Source: Natronoplasma sp964602715
Lineage (GTDB): Archaea > Thermoplasmatota > Thermoplasmata > Halarchaeoplasmatales > Halarchaeoplasmataceae
Assembly: GCA_964602715.1 (NCBI GenBank)
Contig: CAZRSB010000053.1
Span: 1 to 13,436 of the forward strand
Length of the DNA stretch: 13,436 nucleotides
Direction: 5' to 3'
In this document: positions 1 through 6,729 of the stretch, piece by piece
Numbering within the stretch: position 1 is the first letter of the stretch
How the letters are laid out: every line of letters starts with the position of its first letter
Notes under the pieces: generated by a model
What the model was told of the DNA's origin: nothing
The model's database searches: none
The model's input: the letters and a program-made list of their open reading frames with translations, nothing else
Position numbers and translations under genes: made by a program

Positions 1-782
1 AAGACTTTCAATTCGAAAACCCGCTCAGCGAAGTCATTAGCAAAATCACCCCCTTCCTCTCTCAATAGGTCTTCTCTTATATCATCCAAGATAGGATCAA
101 GGGTGTTTTCTACAATATACTGCACGATATATTCTGGGGTGTAATACGATCCTGTAGCCTTTCTCTCACCTTTATCTGTCGTCAGATATATCTCGCCTTC
201 ATCTAGTTCTTCTCGGATCTCGGACAAATGAGGTTTAACGTCTGATAACGGATATATATCAAGAGCCTTGCTTAAACACTCTTCTGCCTTTCTCAATTCG
301 CCACGTCTCCGATACATCATCCCTTCTGAAGCCCAGATTATAGCAGCAGCAACCTGATGTTCAGGCTCTTGATGTGTGACTTTCCCACAGGAACGGGTAG
401 CCTCTAGATACTCCCCTTTCTTTCTGAGAGCATCCGCTTTATTTATCCATGCTGTTTTATACTCAGGAGCGATGGAAGTGGCTCTGTCGTAGCAATTTAC
501 GGCTTTATCGTACTGTCCTTTATCGAGATGAACTTTGCCTTTACTCAGCCAGACCCAAAAGAGATGTGGTTCAATTGAAGTATCCTCTTCCTCCTCACTA
601 TTTTTACAGGAAGCATCTGCGTTATCGTTCTCTGTCGAATCATCCTGTATTTCGATAAAGATCACTCTCTCAAAATCATCTAAAGCCCCTTCTAGGAGAT
701 CATTTTCGTGCTTTTCAATACCTTCTATAAAATGGTCCATCGCTTCTTCAGAAAGATCGTTTAACCACTCTTTTTCTGGCAT
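1..782 (-). CDS. TPR-fused N6-adenine DNA methyltransferase, N-terminal part (cut by window edge)
   Basis: The reading frame starts at ATG 782-780 behind a GGTGA ribosome binding site and is open to position 1, giving 260 residues without a stop. Residues about 1-70 are acidic. Residues about 72-178 form roughly three tetratricopeptide repeats (for example KGQYDKAVNCYDRATSIAP and GELRKAEECLSKALDIYP). At residues 210-220 the motif TGSYYTPEYIV appears, followed by QYIVENTLDPI; this is the motif X region of Eco57I-type adenine methyltransferases, which bind S-adenosylmethionine and methylate adenine in DNA. The visible end, FELKV, is where these enzymes normally run into the DPAxGSGxF loop, so the catalytic domain lies beyond the window. 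An N-terminal TPR domain is an uncommon partner and may mediate protein contacts. It may be a type IIG enzyme or a methylase of a second defence system; target and nuclease cannot be seen. Confidence 0.85.
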   Translation of the reverse strand, partial: MPEKEWLNDLSEEAMDHFIEGIEKHENDLLEGALDDFERVIFIEIQDDSTENDNADASCKNSEEEEDTSIEPHLFWVWLSKGKVHLDKGQYDKAVNCYDRATSIAPEYKTAWINKADALRKKGEYLEATRSCGKVTHQEPEHQVAAAIIWASEGMMYRRRGELRKAEECLSKALDIYPLSDVKPHLSEIREELDEGEIYLTTDKGERKATGSYYTPEYIVQYIVENTLDPILDDIREDLLREEGGDFANDFAERVFELKV

Positions 783-879
783 AATCTTCACCTAGTTTTA
801 TCTTACTTTTATTTTCATTTCAACTTTAATTACTTCTTCCATTCACTTTGAGTTAATCCTTTTTTCTAAGTGAGACCAA

Positions 880-886
880 TCTAAAA
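880..886 (-). terminator. Possible oligo-T terminator after the HEPN gene
   Basis: On the minus strand a run of six T (GATTTTTTAG) begins a few bases after the stop codon of the HEPN-like gene. Archaeal RNA polymerase commonly terminates at such oligo-T runs without a hairpin. The following 100 bases up to the TPR-methylase start are AT-rich and show no clear TATA box, so readthrough into that gene is also possible. Confidence 0.35.
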
Positions 887-891
887 AATCA

Positions 892-1677
892 CTACTCTTT
901 TTCTCCCATCTCATCATTTGAATCCTCTTTTGATTTTCCCGAAGTCTCGATCCCATAATTGTTTTCAATCACTAAATCATCAATATTTGGAATTAGATTT
1001 TGAAATAAATTTTCCTCAATGTCAAAAAAAGGTTCCAACATTTCCTCAACCTCTCTATTCAGTCTCCCCTCCTCTTCTACCATTAAGTCGTAAAAAGAAT
1101 CAATACCAACTCTTGTCTTCTTTACTTTTTCTTTAAATTCCGTTATGTATTCTTCATCGATAATTTCCGTTCCATTATCACTTTTTATTTCAAAATCATC
1201 CGTATCTTCTTTTTTGACTATCTCATCATGGGCAAATTTATTTCTATAGTCTTTAATATCACCAAGGCTCATCAATTGGTTTTTTTTCTTTAACTCATCT
1301 CGCTCCTCCTTAATTTCCTCCATTTTTTTTCTGAAATCATCTTTTTTATCACTATTTTCCTTCATCTTATCATAATATTCGTCCTGTTTATCTTTTAATT
1401 CACCTAGAAGAGTTTTAACTACACTTTGGAATATACTTATCTTCGTACTTAGGTTAAAACAATTCTTATCAAGAATTTTTTCCTGAAATTCATCTTCCTT
1501 TTCATGAGTACAGAAGTATCTCCTCAAAAATTTATCTAAAGTATTTTCTATTCGAATCAACGGACCTATAAACCCACCTCGTATCCTATCTATCTCTGGG
1601 GATATATCTCTCTTCTTGAAACCTTCGAACATTTTTTCAATTTTAGGCTTCTTAGGAGATTCTTCCTCACCGTTCAC
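892..1677 (-). CDS. HEPN/MltR-like protein, putative RNase or toxin-type defence protein
   Basis: Residue numbers count from the longest start, ATG 1701. The segment at residues about 45-160 resembles MltR/HEPN-type all-helical domains: an amphipathic stretch GPLIRIENTLDKFLRRYF, a phenylalanine-containing stretch LSTKISIFQSVVK, then IKDYRNKFAHDEI. The RNKFAH at residues 153-158 fits the R-x4-H motif of HEPN domains, many of which are metal-independent RNases in toxin-antitoxin, abortive-infection and CRISPR-linked systems. A highly charged helical insert (residues about 101-141) separates the two halves, and the last 60 residues are acidic. I prefer the GTG at 1677-1675 because GGGAGGA lies six bases upstream; ATG 1701 would place that site inside the gene. 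The gene is visibly AT-richer than PCNA, consistent with horizontal transfer. It could instead be a non-catalytic regulator like MltR; family assignment is moderate. Confidence 0.55.
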   Translation of the reverse strand: MNGEEESPKKPKIEKMFEGFKKRDISPEIDRIRGGFIGPLIRIENTLDKFLRRYFCTHEKEDEFQEKILDKNCFNLSTKISIFQSVVKTLLGELKDKQDEYYDKMKENSDKKDDFRKKMEEIKEERDELKKKNQLMSLGDIKDYRNKFAHDEIVKKEDTDDFEIKSDNGTEIIDEEYITEFKEKVKKTRVGIDSFYDLMVEEEGRLNREVEEMLEPFFDIEENLFQNLIPNIDDLVIENNYGIETSGKSKEDSNDEMGEKE

Positions 1678-1762
1678 TTTTATTCCTCCCATTCTCTTCA
1701 TTTTTAAGCAGTTTGTCCGTAACCTCCATCATCTTATCGGATGAGGTCGTATTTATCTGTGA

Positions 1763-1770
1763 ATATATAT
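1763..1770 (-). promoter_or_regulatory. Candidate TATA box for the HEPN-like gene
   Basis: The minus strand reads AGATATATATTC here. A start about 25 bases downstream (near 1738) would give a leader of about 60 bases before GTG 1677. That leader contains an ATGATG at 1732 opening a 21-codon frame which ends just inside the HEPN gene. Confidence 0.4.
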
Positions 1771-1793
1771 CTCTTAGGGTAGAATCTTCTTTT

Positions 1794-1997
1794 TCACTCG
1801 TACTCTTCCGGATACTCCTCCTTCATCTGCTTCCCTTTGAGAATCATCACGATGAATAGAGGTATTATAGATCCCATAAGAAGAGCACCAGAGATGAAAG
1901 CACCTTGAAATAGAAAATAACCTCCAAATACCAGGAATATCATCTGAATCACGAAGATGCTCGTGAGTTGGAGAAAGTCTTTCTTAAGCGATGTGAT
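1794..1997 (-). CDS. Small two-helix membrane protein, apparent ATC start
   Basis: Directly downstream of PCNA is an open frame of 67 codons ending in TGA at 1796-1794. It encodes a short charged N-terminus (SLKKDFLQL), two hydrophobic stretches (residues about 12-31 and 33-52, separated near QGAF) and a charged tail (KGKQMKEEYPEEYE), the pattern of a small membrane protein with both ends probably cytoplasmic. The frame has no ATG, GTG or TTG before the GTG at 1952, which falls inside the first helix. A strong GAGGTGA site (2010-2004) lies six bases before ATC 1997-1995, the same spacing as for neighbouring genes, so either ATC is used as the start or a base was lost or miscalled there. No family recognised. 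It probably shares a transcript with PCNA. Confidence 0.5.
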   Translation of the reverse strand: MTSLKKDFLQLTSIFVIQMIFLVFGGYFLFQGAFISGALLMGSIIPLFIVMILKGKQMKEEYPEEYE

Positions 1998-2003
1998 GTC
2001 AGT

Positions 2004-2010
2004 TCACCTC
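2004..2010 (-). promoter_or_regulatory. Ribosome binding site GAGGTGA before an ATC codon
   Basis: GAGGTGA on the minus strand lies just past the PCNA stop codon (2018-2016). It is followed by six bases and then ATC. PCNA, the TPR-methylase and the large methylase all use GGTGA sites at similar spacing, so this site argues that translation of the small membrane protein begins at or near ATC 1997. Confidence 0.5.
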
Positions 2011-2015
2011 ATTAC

Positions 2016-2747
2016 TCAACTTTCGATCCTCGGCGCTAACATCATGGTCGCTTTTCCGTTACCTTCGGCAAACCGGTACTCGATCTCCATCGGATATTCG
2101 GGGCCTAATCTCACGAAGACAGGAGCGTTGGCAGATATAGGCTTGACAATATCCTTCAGATATTCAAGGGCGAACATGCTCTCAACATCTTCCTCAATAT
2201 CGTACTCAGTAAATTGATCTGAATGTAGGGTAGATTCTATCTCATCCTGATCCTCCTCTGCCATCATCTGCAACTTGTCCTCGTCCGCTTTAATCCTCAA
2301 TTGGTCCACTATGCTACCGGCTGCTTTGATGCCCGTTTGTAAGAAATCTGCTTTCATCTTTACTTCGTTAGATAGGTCCAAGTCCGGTATGTCGGGACTA
2401 TCCATCCCTTCGGTATCTAGGAGGGGTATGATCTGAGTAAGATTACCTGATCGTGCCTTCAATCTACCTTCCTCTTCCTCTGACAGTTCGACCATCTCCC
2501 CTTTATCTACGATCTTCAAGAAATCCTGTATCTTCTCAAGTTTCAGCCCGATCTCTCTTTTCTCATCAACCTCGTACTCCTCAAAGCCGTTTGGTTGCAC
2601 CGAGAGGACCACCATCGCTACGTGGGAGTCGTCCACCGCCTCTATCCTGAACTCCTCTTCATCGAGCACCGCACGTGTCTCATCGACTATTGCGCTCACC
2701 ATGTCGGTTATCTCTTTCAGCCGGTCTGCCTTTATACTTAAATTCAT
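2016..2747 (-). CDS. pcn: DNA polymerase sliding clamp PCNA
   Basis: This 243-residue protein has the length and landmarks of archaeal PCNA, the ring-shaped homotrimer that tethers DNA polymerase, FEN1, ligase and RFC to DNA. It starts MNLSIKADRLKEITDMV, has EFRIEAVDDSHVAMV (the usual D/N-SRVA region) and an interdomain connecting loop LLDTEGMDSPDIPDLDLS near residues 109-126. It ends with the second-domain stretch PVFVRLGPEYPMEIEYRF and a short C-terminus MMLAPRIES where client PIP motifs normally dock. It is strongly acidic. ATG 2747 is supported by GGTGA at 2758-2754. The gene looks GC-richer than the defence genes beside it, consistent with a resident chromosomal gene, although plasmids and viruses of archaea can also carry PCNA. 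I saw no clear PIP box in the neighbouring proteins. Confidence 0.95.
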   Translation of the reverse strand: MNLSIKADRLKEITDMVSAIVDETRAVLDEEEFRIEAVDDSHVAMVVLSVQPNGFEEYEVDEKREIGLKLEKIQDFLKIVDKGEMVELSEEEEGRLKARSGNLTQIIPLLDTEGMDSPDIPDLDLSNEVKMKADFLQTGIKAAGSIVDQLRIKADEDKLQMMAEEDQDEIESTLHSDQFTEYDIEEDVESMFALEYLKDIVKPISANAPVFVRLGPEYPMEIEYRFAEGNGKATMMLAPRIES

Positions 2748-2807
2748 AACTTATCACCTATACAAACTATTTAAGGGTATATTATGGGATTTTAAACGAA
2801 GGTCTCC

Positions 2808-2817
2808 TATATATATT
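2808..2817 (-). promoter_or_regulatory. TATA box for PCNA
   Basis: AATATATATA on the minus strand lies in the 131-base gap between the helicase gene and PCNA. Initiation about 25 bases downstream gives a leader of roughly 38 bases containing the GGTGA site. A second AT-rich candidate at 2777-2785 would start transcription too close to the ribosome binding site. PCNA therefore probably has its own promoter, separate from the defence operon. Confidence 0.5.
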
Positions 2818-2878
2818 CCCTTAGTCACGAGAGGACCCTCGAAGTGTAGTGAAACCTCAATACCTAATCAACTTCTTT

Positions 2879-5800
2879 TTATTCTCCTTTTAGATAAGCC
2901 CCACATAACACATGAGTAGGCTCATCCAATTCTTCTCTAAGTTCTTTTTTTCTCTCAAATCTATCTTCCAAATTGTACTTACTAATCAGTTCTCGAACTC
3001 CTTTGAATAATTTTTTCCCTGTAGTATCGTCTTTTCTAAAATACTCAAATTCTTTTAAAATGTGTTTTGCAGTTACTGAATGGACTATTTCAATATATCT
3101 TTGTAGCGTCTTCTTCTGCTCTTCCTCCTCAATTTCTGTCATATAGTATCTTAACGCACTTTCTACATACTCTCGATTTTTATTTTGCTTAATCTGAGTT
3201 AATTTTTCTCTTTTAGATAGATCTTCTTTGAATTTTTCAGAGGCTAAAGCAGAGGCTTTCTCATATCTTTTGGTGAATGTATCTTCATCTATCTCGGCTC
3301 TATCTTCCTCCTCTTCACAAGATATAATCTCTAGAGCCTCCTCCTGACTCTTCGTGAGAAGTTCAGGCCCCTCCTCTTGGAATCCAATTATATAAGGGGT
3401 GGTGTAATCACCTGCTTTACACAATATATAAACAGCATCAAACGGTTGCTCAGACCATCTTTTCCATTCGGTCCATCTTTTTGCACTCCTAATCCCGTCT
3501 TGTTTCTTTATTTTCTCAAGTAGTTCTGGTCTTCCTTCATGTATCTGTCGAAGTTGGTTAACAGAGCCAGTTATTTCGTCATCCTCTATGAGGATTTCTT
3601 TTTCTTTTTCTTCAATAGACTCTATGTCTTCGTCATAAATCCTTTTCATAAAGGTCCGATTCAGTTGATCTTCTTCCGTTAAAATTTTCCCATCCATACC
3701 CAATACCGAATTAATTTCATTCACTCTTTTTTCGACTTTATCGACTATATTCAGGTGTTTATCAAGTTCTGTTTCAGGTAAGAAGTTGAAAGCATATACC
3801 TTGTCATGTTTGGATCCTAACCTGTCCACTCTACCTATCCTTTGTATAAGTTTTAACGGATTCCAGTGAATATCGTAATTCACTATTACGTTAGAATCTT
3901 GGAGATTTAGACCCTCACTCATCACATCTGTGGAAATAAGCAAATCAATTTCATCCTCTTGATCTATTCTATCTCTTGCCTCGTTTGATTCAGGCGCAAA
4001 TCTTTCAATTATCTTGTCAACGTTATCAGTGTCAGATGTTACGGTTTCAAAATCTATATTATTGAGATACCCCTTTTGCTGCAACTCTGTTAAACCTTTT
4101 TTTAAATGGTTAACAGTATCCCCGAATTGGGTGAAAAGGACTACTTTTTCACATCCACCATCGCCTAGTGCAGGATGGCGTCCATCATATAATTTTTCTA
4201 GTTCTTCACATAGAGATTTGAGTTTATCATCTTTAGAATAATCTTCGTTAATATCTGTCATGATCTCTTCGATCCGATTATCTAACTTCTCCATTTCCTC
4301 AATATCTTCATCCAGGTCTGACTTTAGTTTTTCTATATAGAACGCATCTGTTTCGTAGTCTTCAAGTTCTTCCTCCTCCATATTCTCTATTACTTCTAAA
4401 ATAACATCAATATCGTCTTCAGACTTTAGTAACTCATCAACCTTCTTACCTATTGCAACTGTATCCTCATCTAACAATCCTCGGAAATTCTGATAACTCT
4501 TTATCATCTTCCTTAAAGTTTCTTTAAGAGAATAGATACTACTCTCCAACCTTTTGAGAATGTTAGATTTTAGTAATCCTCGTAAACTTTTGCCCACGTT
4601 AGATAGATTTTGATAAGGTTGTTTGTCTCTATATCCTTTTTTAAGATAGTCCTCTCTCCCTAAGGAGTACCGTGCAAAGTGCATATCTTCAAAGGTGTCT
4701 ACAATTCTTTTGTAAAAATCGGTCCCATAAACATCAGTGATCGAATAATCTATAGTTTCTAATTTTCTTTCTGGTAAGTATCTTTTCTCATCGTCTATTT
4801 CGATATATTCCCTCCCATCTTCATCTTTACCTCCATACTGTGCTACAATATCATATCTCGTCCTTCTTACCATTACGTAACTTAGAAGTTCCGACAAGTT
4901 GGAATTGCCTTTTTTTACATCACTAAAGTATTCGTCTATATTTGGAGGTGTTATAGGTATGTTCGTGATGTTTTCGGGGTGGAACAATTTAACTTGATTT
5001 TTAAGATCTGAAGGTTCTTTTGTGTATGGTGTTGCCGTCAATAAGATGACTTCATTTGCCATCGGTAAAAATTGAGTTACGTTATCATATCTATTAGTCC
5101 CAGTATTTCTGAAATGATGGCTTTCATCGATCAGAACTACAGAGGTGTTTTTGTGTTTATTGAGCAATTCTTCACCGTACTCCTCTTTGCTCAACATCCC
5201 CATGCTTAGCACATCCGCATGGAGGGTGAACTTATTGATCATCCTTTCCCACATAGACTGCAGTTTTTTGGGACATATCACTAGGGTTTTGCCTCCAGTT
5301 CCTCTAAACCGGTTTCTATGGTGAAAGTGCTCTAATAACGCTAAACCAACGTAGGTTTTACCCATCCCTACAACATCTGAGACCATAATCCCCCCATATT
5401 TCCTTGCAATATTGATCGCCCTCATCACGGCCCAACGCTGAAAGTCGTACAATTCTTCGTATACATCAAAACTTCTTAGAAACTCCTCTACTGTTTCAAG
5501 ACTTTCTTTGTATAACTCATATATGGTTTTGACATAAATGAGAAAGGGATCTGGCAATTCTCTACTAGGTACAAAAGAAGCCCACGAATTATCTATAACT
5601 TCCAGTAATGACGGAGTTATATCTTCGCTCTCATCCCAACGTTCTTCAAACCATTCCTGTAATTCCTCGGCTTCGCTACTGTAAACAGGTGCGTTAAGTT
5701 CTGTATTAGATGTCAATCCAGAAAAGGTAAGATTACTTGAACCCACTATACCAGACAAATCAGGACTGTGATATGATTCTGGTTCTCTTTCACATTCTAT

Positions 5801-6259
5801 AACATAGGCTTTAGCATGGAATTGTTCTTTAGGATATACCCTTAGTTCAATGGCTCCTTCATCTATCCATTCAGAAATTTTGTCTAAATATTCCTGGTTT
5901 TCTTGCTCTGGATCAGTATATTTTATTTGGGTTTTAAAATCATCCTCTAGCCTACTTTTTAGTTCGTATTTTTCTCCCTTCCCAACGAGATGATTTGGTT
6001 GTTTGCTTTTTGCCACACCTTCGTCTTTATATTCAGATAATAGAGTGGTTAGAGTCTTTCTGTTTACAACATTACCCATGAGAATATCGATTTCACCACC
6101 GTTATCTATGAAATCTTCTAACTCAGGAAATAGAGTCTTAAGTCCGCTAACGTAAAAGTATCCGACCCCTATCCTGATCCTTTCTATATCTGCATCTTGG
6201 ATTGCCTGTTTCAGGACATCTTTGAGTTTAGTTTCTTTGTTATCTATGATTCCAGGCAT
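2879..6259 (-). CDS. Phospholipase D-family nuclease fused to SNF2-type helicase
   Basis: This 1126-residue protein combines a DNA-cutting and a DNA-translocating module. Residues about 1-230 are a PLD-type nuclease domain: H148 and K150 in QFHAKAYVIE, then GIVGSSNLTFSG at 170-181 and TSNTELN at 183-189, a single HKD-like site as in BfiI/NgoFVII-type nucleases that would act as a dimer. A helicase core follows: Q-motif-like YDFQRWAV (271-278), Walker A VVGMGKT (296-302), DEXH box DESH (378-381), TAT (408-410), a charged helical insert (about 570-700), motif V STDVMSEGLNLQ (776-787) and motif VI QRIGRVDRLGS (806-816). The C-terminal 300 residues are charged and helical. The start is supported by GAGGAG eight bases upstream, encoded by the last two Glu codons of the DUF365 gene, so translation is coupled. 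It probably supplies ATP-driven translocation and cleavage for the methylase-based system. It resembles DISARM DrmD in the helicase part, but the PLD fusion differs. Confidence 0.9.
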   Translation of the reverse strand: MPGIIDNKETKLKDVLKQAIQDADIERIRIGVGYFYVSGLKTLFPELEDFIDNGGEIDILMGNVVNRKTLTTLLSEYKDEGVAKSKQPNHLVGKGEKYELKSRLEDDFKTQIKYTDPEQENQEYLDKISEWIDEGAIELRVYPKEQFHAKAYVIECEREPESYHSPDLSGIVGSSNLTFSGLTSNTELNAPVYSSEAEELQEWFEERWDESEDITPSLLEVIDNSWASFVPSRELPDPFLIYVKTIYELYKESLETVEEFLRSFDVYEELYDFQRWAVMRAINIARKYGGIMVSDVVGMGKTYVGLALLEHFHHRNRFRGTGGKTLVICPKKLQSMWERMINKFTLHADVLSMGMLSKEEYGEELLNKHKNTSVVLIDESHHFRNTGTNRYDNVTQFLPMANEVILLTATPYTKEPSDLKNQVKLFHPENITNIPITPPNIDEYFSDVKKGNSNLSELLSYVMVRRTRYDIVAQYGGKDEDGREYIEIDDEKRYLPERKLETIDYSITDVYGTDFYKRIVDTFEDMHFARYSLGREDYLKKGYRDKQPYQNLSNVGKSLRGLLKSNILKRLESSIYSLKETLRKMIKSYQNFRGLLDEDTVAIGKKVDELLKSEDDIDVILEVIENMEEEELEDYETDAFYIEKLKSDLDEDIEEMEKLDNRIEEIMTDINEDYSKDDKLKSLCEELEKLYDGRHPALGDGGCEKVVLFTQFGDTVNHLKKGLTELQQKGYLNNIDFETVTSDTDNVDKIIERFAPESNEARDRIDQEDEIDLLISTDVMSEGLNLQDSNVIVNYDIHWNPLKLIQRIGRVDRLGSKHDKVYAFNFLPETELDKHLNIVDKVEKRVNEINSVLGMDGKILTEEDQLNRTFMKRIYDEDIESIEEKEKEILIEDDEITGSVNQLRQIHEGRPELLEKIKKQDGIRSAKRWTEWKRWSEQPFDAVYILCKAGDYTTPYIIGFQEEGPELLTKSQEEALEIISCEEEEDRAEIDEDTFTKRYEKASALASEKFKEDLSKREKLTQIKQNKNREYVESALRYYMTEIEEEEQKKTLQRYIEIVHSVTAKHILKEFEYFRKDDTTGKKLFKGVRELISKYNLEDRFERKKELREELDEPTHVLCGAYLKGE

Positions 6260-6264
6260 GTTAT

Positions 6265-6729
6265 TTACTCCTCATTTAGCATATTTCTATATTCTCCCTT
6301 GGTCACATGTTTTCCTCTCATCGTTATTGGTTTTTCTAATTTAATTTCCTTATCATATCTGTGGACATTTTTTAAGGTAAATACAACTGGTTTTTTTGTC
6401 CTTCCATGGGTATATGTTTTTAATTCCTTCTCAGAGAGATGTAAATTTTCTTGGTGCTTTTCTAATATTTTGTCTACGCTCAAGAGTTCAATCTCCTCGA
6501 TATTTCCTTCTCCTACTATTTTCATTTCACCTTTCGATTCGTAAAAAAGAAGTTTTTTACAGGATTTTAGATTGTCTGATATTGTTTCATGAGGGGTATA
6601 CTTTAAGAAAACAAGTTTTTCTGAGCCAAAAAGGTTATTTGTAAATGTTCTAGGCACAGGATATATTACTGCAAATATTTTATCTATATCGTCTTTTGAT
6701 TTTGTTTTTCTACTTTTCAATTTAAACAC
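6265..6729 (-). CDS. DUF365 / PUA-like domain protein
   Basis: Residues about 18-150 match what I know of the archaeal DUF365 family, a PUA-like (ASCH/EVE-related) fold: FAVIYPVPRTFTNNLFG near the start, then KLLFYESKGEMKIVGEGNIE (59-78), LSEKELKTYTHG (98-109), and the ending LEKPITMRGKHVTKGEYR (131-148). Relatives of this fold bind modified bases or RNA, and EVE/ASCH proteins are often encoded beside restriction systems. The frame opens at GTG 6729, overlapping the methylase stop by eight bases. TTG 6720 is in frame and better spaced from GGAGA (6734-6730), so the true start may be nine bases downstream. Only five bases separate its stop from the helicase start. It is the least expected member of the operon; base-reading or specificity function is inferred, and an RNA-binding role remains possible. 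Confidence 0.75.
   Translation of the reverse strand: MFKLKSRKTKSKDDIDKIFAVIYPVPRTFTNNLFGSEKLVFLKYTPHETISDNLKSCKKLLFYESKGEMKIVGEGNIEEIELLSVDKILEKHQENLHLSEKELKTYTHGRTKKPVVFTLKNVHRYDKEIKLEKPITMRGKHVTKGEYRNMLNEE

Noticed and set aside
449..795. Plus-strand frames opposite the TPR-methylase
   Set aside because: They lie antisense to a frame with clear TPR and methylase motifs and show low-complexity Ser/Phe-rich sequence.
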